This document shows, one piece after another, positions 34,501 through 42,785 of a stretch of DNA of 64,000 nucleotides. Positions within the stretch are counted from its first letter, which is position 1. Each line of letters starts with the position of its first letter. The DNA is from Mycolicibacterium tusciae JS617. GTDB lineage: Bacteria > Actinomycetota > Actinomycetes > Mycobacteriales > Mycobacteriaceae. A program made the position numbers and the translations under genes. The DNA lies in contig NZ_KI912270.1 of assembly GCF_000243415.2 (NCBI RefSeq), positions 4,278,001 to 4,342,000 of the forward strand, in the 5' to 3' direction. Below the pieces are notes generated by a model. That model did no database searches and was not told where the DNA came from. It saw nothing but the letters and a program-made list of their open reading frames with translations.

Positions 34501-35360
34501 CGCAACCACCTCGCCGTGCGACGAACGAGGAGGTTGTAGGCCACCATCACCACCGCGACGACCACGATCATCTCGAGTGCGAGCGCATACGCGAACCCGG
34601 ATTGACCGAGGACGACCTCGCTGGTCAACGCGGACCGGATGAGCAACGGGACGATCGGGCTGCCCTGGCTCACCAATGCGGCCGCCGTCGCGCACGCGGC
34701 GAATGCGTTGGCGAACAACAACAATGCCGACCCAAGAAACGCCGGTGCCAGCAGCGGAACGACGACCTCGCGGAAGTACTGCGACCGCGATGCGCCCAGG
34801 CTGACCGCGGCTTCCCGCCACTGCGCGCGCAGGCCTTCGAGCGCGGGAAGGAAGACGATCACCATCAGCGGAATCTGGAAGTACGTATACACCAGGATCA
34901 ACCCGACCAGGCTGTAGAGCCAGCCCGAGCCGGCCAGGTTCCAGCCGAAGGCCTGCTGCACCCACACCGTCAGCACGCCGTTGATGCCGACCGTCGCCAG
35001 GAACGCGAATGCCAGTGCCACACCGCCGAACTGGGCCAGCACGCTGCACAGCGATATCACCGCCCTGCGCACCATCGATGTGGGCGGGCTGCTGACGATC
35101 AGCCAGGCCAGTACCGCACCGAGCACCGCGCCGATGATCGCCGTGCTTGCCGACAGCAGCACGCTGGATCCCAGTGCCGTCAGCGCAGTCGACGAGAACA
35201 GCGCACCGATGCGACGAAGCGAAAACGCGCCATCTACGAGGAACGCGTTGACGATCACCGTCACCGTCGGGATGACCAGGAAGACCGTGACGACAGCGAG
35301 GAACGGCAGCAGCGGCAGAGCTTCTGTCAGTCGTTTGGATCGAAGGGTTGCGCCAGGCAC
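34497..35360 (-). CDS. ABC importer permease (first)
   Basis: Inner-membrane permease of 287 aa with about six TM segments. The EAA loop reads WREAAVSLGASRSQYFREVVVPLLAP. Similar to PotB-type permeases. It begins one base after the substrate-binding protein stop and shares a 4-base overlap with the second permease, which would pair with it as a heterodimer. Confidence 0.9.
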   Translation of the reverse strand: MPGATLRSKRLTEALPLLPFLAVVTVFLVIPTVTVIVNAFLVDGAFSLRRIGALFSSTALTALGSSVLLSASTAIIGAVLGAVLAWLIVSSPPTSMVRRAVISLCSVLAQFGGVALAFAFLATVGINGVLTVWVQQAFGWNLAGSGWLYSLVGLILVYTYFQIPLMVIVFLPALEGLRAQWREAAVSLGASRSQYFREVVVPLLAPAFLGSALLLFANAFAACATAAALVSQGSPIVPLLIRSALTSEVVLGQSGFAYALALEMIVVVAVVMVAYNLLVRRTARWLR

Positions 35361-35361
35361 G

Positions 35362-36492
35362 TCAGCCGATCGCTTTGGCCCAGTTGTCGGCGAGATAGGC
35401 GGTGGCTCTGTCGGTCTGGTCCGGACTCGGCACCGTGACCGGACCGTCGATGACCGGAATCGCTGCCGCGACCGCCTCGTCGAGGGTGCCTGAGGCCATC
35501 ATGTTGTCCGCGCGTACCGGGCGCACGCCGCCGGCCGCGTACAGGTTCTGCCCCTCGTCGCTGAACAGGAACTCCTGCCACAGTCGCGCGGCAGCGGGAT
35601 GCGGCGCATCCTTGTTGATCGCCTGGTAGTAGTAGCCCGCGACGGCATGCTCGGGCGGAACCACCACCTGCCATGACGGCAGCTTCTTGGTCTCGACCGA
35701 GTTCAGGTAGTTCCAGTCGATGACCACCGGCGTCTGACCGGACTCGATGGTGGCCGGAGTCGGGTCGACGGGCACGAAGTTGCCCGCCTCGTTCAGCTTG
35801 CGGAAGAACTCCACACCCGGTGCGATGTCGTCGGCGGACCCGCCCTGAGAAAGCGCGACCATCAATACCCCGGAGAACGCCGCACCGGCCTGGGTCGGAT
35901 CGCCGTTGAGCGCTACCTTGCCGTTGTACTCGGGCTTGAGCAGATCGTTGACCGAGGTGACGGGCGGCACCTTGGCAGAGTCGAAGCCGATCGACATGTA
36001 ACCGCCGTAGTCGTTGACCCAGGCGCCGTCGGCGTTCTTGTACGCCGAGGGGATGTCGTCCCACACGGACACCTGGTAGGGGGCGAACATCGAGGTGTTG
36101 GCCAAGGCCACCGATTGACCGAGGTCGAAGACGTCGGGCGCGGTGCTCCTGCCCCGGCGCTGGTTGGCGGCGTTGATCTCGTCCTGGCTCGCGGCGTCGG
36201 GCTGGTCCGAGTTCACCTTGAGGCCGTACTTGTCCTCGAACGCCTTGATGATGGCGGCGTAGTTGGCCCAATCGGGCGGCAGCGCAATGACGTTGAGCTC
36301 ACCCTCCTTCTTGGCCGCCTCGACGAGGCCGTCCATGCCGCCGAAGTCCTCGGCTGACGTGGCCTCACGGGCATTCACGCCGGACTCGGTCTGATCTTCC
36401 GCGCTGTCCTTCTGTGGCGGTGCGCAGCCGATCAGACCGGTGACTAAAAGGACCGATGCGGCCGCGGCCGCCATGAGGTGTGAGGACTTCAT
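35362..36492 (-). CDS. ABC importer substrate-binding lipoprotein
   Basis: Extracellular solute-binding lipoprotein (376 aa). The signal peptide ends in lipobox LIGC with the lipidated Cys23. The mature part begins with a charged linker and shows the family 1 pattern GELNVIALPPDWANYAAIIKAFEDKYGLKV. The protein groups broadly with spermidine, iron(III) or 2-aminoethylphosphonate binders; I cannot decide which. ATG 36492 has a GGAAGG ribosome binding site. First gene of SBP-permease-permease-ATPase. Confidence 0.88.
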   Translation of the reverse strand: MKSSHLMAAAAASVLLVTGLIGCAPPQKDSAEDQTESGVNAREATSAEDFGGMDGLVEAAKKEGELNVIALPPDWANYAAIIKAFEDKYGLKVNSDQPDAASQDEINAANQRRGRSTAPDVFDLGQSVALANTSMFAPYQVSVWDDIPSAYKNADGAWVNDYGGYMSIGFDSAKVPPVTSVNDLLKPEYNGKVALNGDPTQAGAAFSGVLMVALSQGGSADDIAPGVEFFRKLNEAGNFVPVDPTPATIESGQTPVVIDWNYLNSVETKKLPSWQVVVPPEHAVAGYYYQAINKDAPHPAAARLWQEFLFSDEGQNLYAAGGVRPVRADNMMASGTLDEAVAAAIPVIDGPVTVPSPDQTDRATAYLADNWAKAIG

Positions 36493-36590
36493 TGCCGAAC
36501 CTTCCGATGGCAGGGAGGCGGCGCAGTGGCGCGAAGGTAACGGCACGGCGACGCGGCATTGAACGAATGCCCACGCGGCGATCGACCCTA

Positions 36591-36609
36591 CCGAACCGGC
36601 GCCGTTCGG
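36591..36609. promoter_or_regulatory. inverted repeat upstream of the ABC importer operon
   Basis: CCGAAC (36591-36596) and GTTCGG (36604-36609) form a perfect 6-bp inverted repeat around a GC-rich centre. It lies in the 181-bp region between the importer operon and the divergent small membrane protein gene and is a candidate operator. No regulator is encoded beside it. Confidence 0.35.
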
Positions 36610-36673
36610 GGTACCTGTTCGCGCGACTTCGGTTGTCGCACATATGCGCAGCTAACGGGGATAACATCGGTAT

Positions 36674-36949
36674 GTGGCTGAACGCGAAGCCTCGGGGGAC
36701 TTCGATTACTTGATCGGCGACCTGACCGAAGCATCTCCGGAATCCGACGGGTCGGGCGACGACGATGCGCTGGCAGAGCCGGTACCGGCCGACACCGGGG
36801 CGTTCAACGCGTTTGACGCCAACACCTGGTACTTCGAACCTGACCCGCCGCCCTGGTACCGCCGCAAGCAGGCGCTGACCGTCTTGATCGTCAGCGGGGC
36901 TGCCGCGGCGGCACTCGTGATCGCCGCGGTTATGTTGATCGTCGGGTGA
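36674..36949 (+). CDS. small single-pass membrane protein
   Basis: Conserved-looking mycobacterial protein of 91 aa that I cannot name. An acidic cytoplasmic part (ASPESDGSGDDDALAEP) is followed by NTWYFEPDPPPWYRRKQ and one C-terminal TM helix (LTVLIVSGAAAAALVIAAVMLIV), so it is tail-anchored. GTG 36674 lies 6 bases after TAACAT (36662-36667), giving a leaderless mRNA. A bidirectional terminator follows. Confidence 0.75.
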   Translation: MAEREASGDFDYLIGDLTEASPESDGSGDDDALAEPVPADTGAFNAFDANTWYFEPDPPPWYRRKQALTVLIVSGAAAAALVIAAVMLIVG

Positions 36950-36969
36950 CGCCGACCGGCCACAACCGA

Positions 36970-37001
36970 ATCAGGCGGGAGACTGTCGCCTCCCGCCTGA
37001 T
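36970..37001. terminator. bidirectional hairpin terminator
   Basis: ATCAGGCGGGAG (36970-36981) pairs perfectly with CTCCCGCCTGAT (36990-37001) around an 8-base loop. It lies between two convergent genes and so can end both transcripts. A long U-run is absent, as is common in mycobacteria. Confidence 0.8.
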
Positions 37002-37013
37002 GCACGTCGGTGA

Positions 37014-37289
37014 TCAGCGATTATTCCCGTGATGCCGATGGTGATGCCACGCGTTGCCATAACCCCCGTAGCCGTAGCCGTAGTACGGGTACTGAAACTG
37101 GCCGGCCTGTAGCGCGGTCAGGCCCGGCGTGGCGGTTATCTGTGCGTTGCCTGGCCTCTGCACGATCGTCGCGCCACCGGTGTCGGTGACCGTGTCCGTG
37201 CCCGTGGGCGCCGCAGCCGCGACCGGGGCGAGCCCGATAGCTCCCGCAGCCGCAGCCATGGCGAGCGTCGCAATGAATCGAGTCTTCAT
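37014..37289 (-). CDS. small secreted protein with Tyr/Gly- and His-rich tail
   Basis: Exported protein of 91 aa. A Sec signal peptide (residues 1-~27, ending VAAAAP) is followed by a short Thr/Val-rich segment, a YPYYGYGYGGYG stretch and the ending HHHRHHGNNR. The His cluster suggests binding of a metal such as Zn, Cu or Ni, but no family is recognised. The minus strand has a strong AGGAGG ribosome binding site just before the ATG, indicating high expression. Confidence 0.8.
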   Translation of the reverse strand: MKTRFIATLAMAAAAGAIGLAPVAAAAPTGTDTVTDTGGATIVQRPGNAQITATPGLTALQAGQFQYPYYGYGYGGYGNAWHHHRHHGNNR

Positions 37290-37379
37290 TGCATCCTCCT
37301 AGTTTCCCGAAACTGGACATTCAGTTTCAGTAGCTAGAACACTCTGGTCCGCACGGATCAGTCCGGCCGCAGAAGTCTC

Positions 37380-38027
37380 CTACGTCACAACCGGGATCGC
37401 GGCCCACAGCGTGTCGATTGCCCCGAATGCCTGACTCAGGCTTTCGGCTGCAAGGGGTTTGAGCTCTGCCATGGCGGGATTGACGTCGGCCATCGTCAGC
37501 TCGGCGGTGATGAAGCGGGGCGAGAGACCCGTCATCGACACGGCGTGGGGCAACCACGACTGCGCGTGGTCCCAACCCTCGCGCGGCGTGCCGGGGCCGT
37601 AGCCGCCACCGCGGCTTTCCAGAACGATGAACTCGGCGTGTCCTAGTAGGCCCTTCCCCGTTTCGGCGTCGAACGAAAGCCCAGGCGCCACGATGTGGTC
37701 CACCCACGCCTTGACGGTGCTCGGCGGGCCGAAGTTGTACAGCGGAAGACCGAGCACGATCGTGTCGGCACGCTTGATCTCGTCGACCAGTTCGACGGTC
37801 AGCGCCAGCGACGTCTGCTGGGCGGGGCTGAGTGCGTCGGCAGGCAGCAGCCGGGCCATTCCAGTCGCGCTGTCGAGGTGCGGGATCGGATGAGATGCCA
37901 GGTCGCGATACGCGACGGTTCCGCCGGGGTGGGTGCCGCGCCACCTCTCGACGGCACGGGCGGTGAGGCGCCGGCTCACAGACTGATCTCCCTGGACCGA
38001 GGAATCGATGTAGAGCAGCTGGTTCAT
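37380..38027 (-). CDS. azoR: FMN-dependent NADH-azoreductase
   Basis: Flavodoxin-fold azoreductase/quinone reductase (215 aa). The start (LLYIDSSVQGDQSVSR) forms the FMN phosphate site, and LGLPLYNFGPPSTVKAWVDHI and ESRGGGYGPGTPREGWDHAQSWL match AzoR. It reduces azo compounds or quinones by two electrons with NADH, protecting against electrophiles. ATG 38027 was chosen because AAGGA lies 7 bases upstream; ATGs at 38042 and 38060 are alternatives. It is divergent from a MarR gene, the usual repressor for this enzyme. Confidence 0.92.
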   Translation of the reverse strand: MNQLLYIDSSVQGDQSVSRRLTARAVERWRGTHPGGTVAYRDLASHPIPHLDSATGMARLLPADALSPAQQTSLALTVELVDEIKRADTIVLGLPLYNFGPPSTVKAWVDHIVAPGLSFDAETGKGLLGHAEFIVLESRGGGYGPGTPREGWDHAQSWLPHAVSMTGLSPRFITAELTMADVNPAMAELKPLAAESLSQAFGAIDTLWAAIPVVT

Positions 38028-38040
38028 CAGTTCATCCTTC

Positions 38041-38104
38041 ATAGATCGTTTATGTACCACTAACTATCTATAACAGATGGATCATTGGTGTATTCCCGTA
38101 GCCT
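38041..38104. promoter_or_regulatory. azoR/marR divergent operator and marR promoter
   Basis: ATAGATCGTT (38041-38050) and AACTATCTAT (38062-38071) form an inverted repeat matching in 9 of 10 positions with an 11-base spacer. TAGCCT (38099-38104) is the marR -10, 6 bases before its GTG. The repeat covers the azoR leader and is a good candidate site for the MarR protein. Confidence 0.5.
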
Positions 38105-38110
38105 GGAGGT

Positions 38111-38572
38111 GTGCCCGAACTTTCCGCGCCGCTGCTCGTCCACCTGGCGCGACGCCTGCAGACCGAGGCCGAAGTGGAATTGATCGCGTTCGGTCTGCGC
38201 GCGCGGCACGTCATCGCCTTGACTCTGCTGCGCGACCTCGGTGAGCAGAACCAGTCCGATCTGTCCGCGATGCTCGGTGTCGATGCGACGAATGTGGTGG
38301 CGCTGCTCAACGAACTCGAGGCCGCCGACCTCATCGAGCGCAGGCGCTCCACCGAAGACCGGCGCAGGCACACCGTGACGCTCACACCCGAGGGCAACGA
38401 CAAGCTCGGTGAGATCGAGAAGGTGCTGTCGGTCGTCGAACAGCATGTCCTCGCCCCACTGAGTGACGCCGAGCGGCACGACCTTTACACGCTTCTTGCG
38501 CGGGCCACCGCGGGCCAATCGTGCGCCGAGGTGCTTCCAACCGTGCAGTCGTGCGTCACGCCGTCGGAATAG
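38111..38572 (+). CDS. MarR-family transcriptional regulator
   Basis: MarR repressor (153 aa) with the winged helix RDLGEQNQSDLSAMLGVDATNVVALLNELEAADLIERRRSTEDRRRHTVTLTPEG, in which DRRRHTVTLT is the wing. Two Cys near the C-terminus (QSCAEVL and QSCVTP) could serve redox sensing, but this is speculative. GTG 38111 is favoured over 38109 by the -10 TAGCCT 6 bases upstream. Divergent azoR is the probable target; the PPOX gene follows with its own -10 inside the MarR stop region. Confidence 0.9.
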   Translation: MPELSAPLLVHLARRLQTEAEVELIAFGLRARHVIALTLLRDLGEQNQSDLSAMLGVDATNVVALLNELEAADLIERRRSTEDRRRHTVTLTPEGNDKLGEIEKVLSVVEQHVLAPLSDAERHDLYTLLARATAGQSCAEVLPTVQSCVTPSE

Positions 38573-38581
38573 GCTGCATCC

Positions 38582-39001
38582 GTGGCCGAAACCGAACCCG
38601 CGGCCTTGTTCGCACGATCGCCGGTCGCCATGCTCGCCACCGTCGGGCCGGATGGCGCGCCACACCTGGTGCCCGTGGTTTTCGCGGTCCACAACGACGG
38701 CGATCAGTCCGTGGTGTACACCGCGGTCGACGCCAAACGTAAGTCAACGCAACGGCTGCGACGGTTGACCAACATCGAGGCCAACCCTCGAGTGAGCATG
38801 CTCGTCGACCACTACGACGAAGATTGGACCCAGCTGTGGTGGGTGCGGGCCGACGGCCTGGCTGAGGTCCACCACAGCGGCGATGAGATGGCTACGGGCT
38901 ATGCACTGCTGCGCCGCAAATATGTTCAGTACCAACGACTTGCGCTGGACGGGCCCGTCGTGACCGTCACCGTCGGGCGGTGGGCGTCGTGGCAGGCGTG
39001 A
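38582..39001 (+). CDS. PPOX-class, probably F420-dependent oxidoreductase (Rv0121 family)
   Basis: Split beta-barrel flavin/deazaflavin enzyme (139 aa) of the Rv0121 group. Typical segments are [51 protein letters not shown] and the end VGRWASWQA. It probably uses cofactor F420; the substrate is unknown. GTG 38582 lies 6 bases after TAGGCT (38570-38575), where the TAG is also the MarR stop. It lies just before fusA2, as Rv0121c does with Rv0120c. Confidence 0.88.
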   Translation: MAETEPAALFARSPVAMLATVGPDGAPHLVPVVFAVHNDGDQSVVYTAVDAKRKSTQRLRRLTNIEANPRVSMLVDHYDEDWTQLWWVRADGLAEVHHSGDEMATGYALLRRKYVQYQRLALDGPVVTVTVGRWASWQA

Positions 39002-39122
39002 TGCGCGTGCTCTGACTCAGGCTTCGCCAGTTGTGCCATTCCCTTGTGCTCGGTGCCGGTTGTGGAGAAGTGTGGTTCACAGATCCGATGGGGAGCACCG
39101 TCGCTTCCCGGAAGGGAAGACC

Positions 39123-41366
39123 ATGGCTGACAAGACAACTTCCCAGGCGTCAGGCGCCCCCGCCGCGGACAGTCCGGCCGCCATCCGCAATGTGGTGCTG
39201 GTGGGCCCATCGGGTGGCGGCAAGACGACACTCGTCGAGGCGCTTCTGGTCGCCGCCGGAGTAATCAACAGACCAGGATCGGTCGTCGACGGGACCACGG
39301 TTTGCGATTGCGACGAGGCGGAGATCACCCAACAGCGATCGGTCGGTCTCGCGCTGGCCTCGCTGGAGCACGAGGGGGTCAAGGTCAACCTGATCGATAC
39401 GCCGGGCTACGCCGACTTCGTTGGGGAACTGCGGGCCGGTCTACGCGCCGCCGACTGCGCGCTGTTCGTGATCGCGGCCAACGAGGAGATCGACCAGCCG
39501 ACGAAGTCGCTGTGGCTGGAATGTAGCCAGGTCGGCATGCCGCGTGCGGTTCTCGTCACGAAACTCGATCACGCACGCGCGAACTACGACAACGCGCTCG
39601 ACGCCGCGCAGCGGGCGTTCGGCGACAAGGTGTTGCCGCTGTACCTCCCCGCGGACTCACCATGCACCGGCCTCATCGGTCTGCTCTCGCAGACCCATTT
39701 CGAATATGCCAACGGCAAGCGTTCCACCTCCCATGCACCCGACGCCTCGTACGGCGACGCGATCACCGAGATGCGCGGCGGCCTGATCGAGGGAATCATC
39801 GAGGAGTCCGAGGACGAGACCCTGATGGAGCGCTACCTCGGCGGTGAAGACATCGACCAGTCGGTGTTGATCGACGATCTGGAGAAGGCCGTCGCTCGCG
39901 GCTCGTTCTTCCCGGTGATCCCCGTGTGCAGCACCACCGGGGTCGGCACCCTCGAACTGCTGGAGGTCATCGCCAGCGGATTCCCTCCGCCTCCCGAACA
40001 TCAGCTACCGGAGGTGTTCACCCCGCAGGGCAAGCCCCGCAAAAGCCTCCCGTGCGATCCGTCGGGACCGCTTCTCGCGGAGGTCGTCAAGACCACCTCG
40101 GACCCCTATGTGGGCCGCGTCAGCCTGGTGCGGGTGTTCTCCGGAACCATTTCCCCTGACGCGACGGTGCATGTGTCCGGCCACTTCTCGTCGTTCTACG
40201 GCGCCAACGGCTCCACCGCCGGCCACGCCGACCCCCGTTGGACGGCCGGCCACGCCGACTCCCGTTGGACGGCCGGCCACGCCGACTCCCGTTGGACGGC
40301 CGGCCACGCCGACCATGACGAGGACGAGCGCATCGGTACCCTCTCCTTCCCCCTCGGCAAGCAACAGCGGCCGGCGCCGTCGGTGGTGGCCGGCGACATC
40401 TGTGCCATCGGACGGCTGTCCCGCGCCGAGACCGGCGACACCCTTTCGGCGAAGTCCGACCCGATGGTGCTCAAGCCGTGGACCATGCCTGAACCGCTGC
40501 TGCCGATGGCCGTGCAGCCACACGCCAAGACCGACGAGGACAAACTCGCGGTCGGGCTGCAGCGCCTGGCGGCCGAGGATCCGACGCTGCGCATCGAGCA
40601 GAATCCCGAAACACATCAGATCGTGTTGTGGACCATGGGCGAAGCCCACTCCGGCGTGATACTGGACGCCCTGTCCCGCCGGTACGGCGTCGCCGTCGAT
40701 GCCGTCGAGCTCCGGGTGCCCCTGCGAGAAACTCTGGGGGGCAAGGCCAAAGGGCACGGGCGGCATGTCAAACAATCCGGTGGCCATGGTCAATTCGCGG
40801 TGTGCGACATCGAGGTGGAGCCGATGCCCGAAGGGTCGGGTTTCGAGTTCGTCGACAAGGTCGTCGGCGGTTCCGTTCCGCGCCAGTTCATTCCGAGCGT
40901 CGAGAAGGGTGTGCGCGCGCAGATGGAGAAGGGCCTACTCAACGGGTCGGGCGCCGGCTATCCGGTCGTCGACATCCGGGTGACGCTGTTCGACGGCAAG
41001 GCGCACAGCGTCGACTCATCCGACTTCGCATTCCAGATGGCAGGTGCATTGGCACTGCGCGAGGCGGCCTCGGCGACCAAGGTGAACCTGCTCGAACCCG
41101 TCGACGTGGTGTCGGTCGTGGTGCCCGACGATTTCGTCGGGGCCGTGATGAGCGACCTCGCCGGCCGACGCGGCCGCGTGGTCGGCACCGACAAGGTCGG
41201 CGAGGACCGCACCGTCGTAAAGGCCGAGATACCCGAGGTCGAGCTGACCCGGTACGCGATCGACCTACGTTCCCTCGCTCACGGCGCCGGATCCTTCACG
41301 CGGTCGTTCGCGCGGTATGAGCCGATGCCCGAGCAGGCCGCAGCGAAGGTACGCACTTCCACATAG
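39123..41366 (+). CDS. fusA2: elongation factor G-like protein FusA2
   Basis: EF-G2-type translational GTPase (747 aa), a mycobacterial paralogue of FusA1 whose role is unclear. The GTPase domain has P-loop GPSGGGKTT, G3 DTPGYADFV and G4 TKLDHA; switch regions differ from EF-G. Domains II-V follow, with domain IV starting near VELRVPLRETLGGKAKGHGRHVKQSGGHGQF. Domain II is interrupted by a tandem repeat (residues 365-397, unit TAGHADSRW). A GGAAGGGAAG ribosome binding site precedes ATG 39123. Homologue: Rv0120c. Confidence 0.93.
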   Translation: MADKTTSQASGAPAADSPAAIRNVVLVGPSGGGKTTLVEALLVAAGVINRPGSVVDGTTVCDCDEAEITQQRSVGLALASLEHEGVKVNLIDTPGYADFVGELRAGLRAADCALFVIAANEEIDQPTKSLWLECSQVGMPRAVLVTKLDHARANYDNALDAAQRAFGDKVLPLYLPADSPCTGLIGLLSQTHFEYANGKRSTSHAPDASYGDAITEMRGGLIEGIIEESEDETLMERYLGGEDIDQSVLIDDLEKAVARGSFFPVIPVCSTTGVGTLELLEVIASGFPPPPEHQLPEVFTPQGKPRKSLPCDPSGPLLAEVVKTTSDPYVGRVSLVRVFSGTISPDATVHVSGHFSSFYGANGSTAGHADPRWTAGHADSRWTAGHADSRWTAGHADHDEDERIGTLSFPLGKQQRPAPSVVAGDICAIGRLSRAETGDTLSAKSDPMVLKPWTMPEPLLPMAVQPHAKTDEDKLAVGLQRLAAEDPTLRIEQNPETHQIVLWTMGEAHSGVILDALSRRYGVAVDAVELRVPLRETLGGKAKGHGRHVKQSGGHGQFAVCDIEVEPMPEGSGFEFVDKVVGGSVPRQFIPSVEKGVRAQMEKGLLNGSGAGYPVVDIRVTLFDGKAHSVDSSDFAFQMAGALALREAASATKVNLLEPVDVVSVVVPDDFVGAVMSDLAGRRGRVVGTDKVGEDRTVVKAEIPEVELTRYAIDLRSLAHGAGSFTRSFARYEPMPEQAAAKVRTST
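40215..40312 (+). repeat. 27-bp in-frame tandem repeat inside fusA2
   Basis: Three full units (40215-40241, 40242-40268, 40269-40295) and a partial fourth. Units 2 and 3 are identical; unit 1 differs at two bases. Each encodes TAGHAD(S/P)RW in frame. The repeat falls in a loop of domain II. Confidence 0.92.
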
Positions 41367-41367
41367 T

Positions 41368-41985
41368 TCACTGCCGCGCCACGTAGTAGTGCAGGGTGAA
41401 GTACACCTCGCGCACCAGCATCGGGAGCTGCGTGCCGAGGGTGCGGTAGCGGGTGGTTCGCGTCGGCGACGGGTGCGCGTCAAGCCCTAGGTCCCTGGCC
41501 ATCCGCATGGCGCGGCGCATGTGCAGCGGATCGCTGACGATCAACATTCGGTCGACGTCATGTTCGGTGAGCAGCGGCTGGGCGAAGACGAAATTCTGTC
41601 TGGTGGTGCGCGATTGCGTCTCGATGAGCAGACGGTCCTCCGGAATCCCAGCGGCGATCAGCCAGGCGCGCCCGGCCTCGGATTCGGCGAGCGTGTCGTC
41701 CTGCCCGACGCCGCCCGTCAGGACGATCCACTCGACCTGACCAGACGTGAACAGCTCGGCCGCGTGCCGCAGTCGCTCCTCCAACACCGGGGACGGCGCA
41801 TCGCCGTCGACGGCCGCGCCAAGGACGATGGCTGCATCCGCAGACATTGAGTCGGATTGCTCGCTGAATGTGGTGATATCGATGGCAAGGCTGATGACGC
41901 CTGCCAGAAACAGTGCGGGAGCGATTGCGATTCGTCGCAGCCTCCCGACGAGTCGTCTGCGTCGGGACAATCCGACGAACCGCAC
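41368..41985 (-). CDS. YdcF/SanA-like (DUF218) membrane protein
   Basis: DUF218-family protein (205 aa) with an N-terminal TM (~residues 20-38) and a Rossmann-like domain: AAIVLGAAVDGDAPSPVLEERL, IVLTGGVG, E-A-GRAWLIAAGIPEDRLLIETQSRTTRQN and MLIVSDPLHMRRA. Relatives (SanA, YdcF) affect the envelope or bind SAM; the reaction is unknown. GTG 41985 was chosen because TACCGT lies 6 bases upstream on the minus strand; the adjacent GTG 41988 would add one residue. It converges on fusA2. Confidence 0.85.
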   Translation of the reverse strand: MRFVGLSRRRRLVGRLRRIAIAPALFLAGVISLAIDITTFSEQSDSMSADAAIVLGAAVDGDAPSPVLEERLRHAAELFTSGQVEWIVLTGGVGQDDTLAESEAGRAWLIAAGIPEDRLLIETQSRTTRQNFVFAQPLLTEHDVDRMLIVSDPLHMRRAMRMARDLGLDAHPSPTRTTRYRTLGTQLPMLVREVYFTLHYYVARQ

Positions 41986-42082
41986 CACGTCACGGTACTG
42001 CGCACGGCCCCCGAGCCCCGTGCTTTAGGCGTTATGGGGGTTAACCGGTAGTCGGTGTGTCGGCTTTCGGCACCTGTGATGG

Positions 42083-42712
42083 ATGCCAGCCGTGCAGACA
42101 CCGCCTGCGCTACGCGGAAAAGTCCCCGACGTGCCTGAAAACGATGCGCTGCTCACCGCCCGCTTCGAGCGGGACGCTATTCCACTGATACACGAGTTCT
42201 ACCGCCACGCACTGAAGCTGACCCGCGATCCCGCGGATGCCGAGGACCTACTGCAGGAGACGGCCGCGAAGGCGTTCGCCGGTTTCCACGGGTTCCGCGA
42301 CGGCACCAATCTGGGTGGCTGGCTGTACCGGATATTGGTCAACAGCCACATCAGCTCGTACCGAAAAGAGCAACGCCGTCCGACCCAGTGGCTGACCGAC
42401 GAGTTCACCGACGGTCAGTTGGTGGCCGAGGCCCGGCACTCCTCCGGCGGGCTGAGATCGGCTGAGGACGAAGTACTCGACCTCATCGGCGATGACCACA
42501 TCCAGACGGCGATGCGCCAGCTACCCGAGAAGCTGCGTACCGCGCTGTACTACGCCGACGTCGTAGGCCTTCGGATCAGCGAGATCGCCGAAATCACCGG
42601 CGCACCGGCTGGAACCGTGATGACGCGCATACACCGTGCGCGGCTGCGGCTGCGGGGCCTGCTGGCCGACGTCGCCCGGGCGCGGGGCTACGCGCTGGAT
42701 GACGCCGCGTGA
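42083..42712 (+). CDS. SigH-like ECF RNA polymerase sigma factor
   Basis: ECF sigma factor (209 aa) close to SigH/SigR of actinobacteria. Region 2 includes [40 protein letters not shown] and [22 protein letters not shown]. Region 4 is [52 protein letters not shown]. SigH is normally followed by the zinc anti-sigma RshA; no such gene is here. Instead a possible 28-codon ORF overlaps its end and a STAS anti-anti-sigma gene converges on it. It is probably a SigH paralogue. Confidence 0.9.
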   Translation: MPAVQTPPALRGKVPDVPENDALLTARFERDAIPLIHEFYRHALKLTRDPADAEDLLQETAAKAFAGFHGFRDGTNLGGWLYRILVNSHISSYRKEQRRPTQWLTDEFTDGQLVAEARHSSGGLRSAEDEVLDLIGDDHIQTAMRQLPEKLRTALYYADVVGLRISEIAEITGAPAGTVMTRIHRARLRLRGLLADVARARGYALDDAA

Positions 42713-42785
42713 GACGACCTTGGTGCTCGGTGTCGTCGCACTGCTCGCGGTGTGGCAGTTCATATTCGACGGTGCCGCCCACTAG
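42699..42785 (+). CDS. putative 28-residue membrane peptide overlapping the sigma gene end
   Basis: ATG 42699 opens a 28-residue frame that starts inside the last codons of the sigma gene. The peptide has a charged start (MTPRETT) and a single hydrophobic helix ([16 protein letters not shown]). It overlaps the end of the convergent STAS gene by 4 bp. The overlap suggests translational coupling to the sigma gene. It may be a small regulator or may be chance; there is no clear ribosome binding site. Confidence 0.4.
   Translation: MTPRETTLVLGVVALLAVWQFIFDGAAH

Noticed and set aside
34476..35438. 320-aa plus-strand frame opposite the first permease
   Set aside because: Gln/Arg-rich antisense frame; the minus strand encodes a clear six-TM permease with an EAA loop.
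40215..40312. Possible CRISPR or intergenic satellite
   Set aside because: Units are contiguous without spacers, are 27 bp and keep the fusA2 frame, so it is a coding minisatellite.
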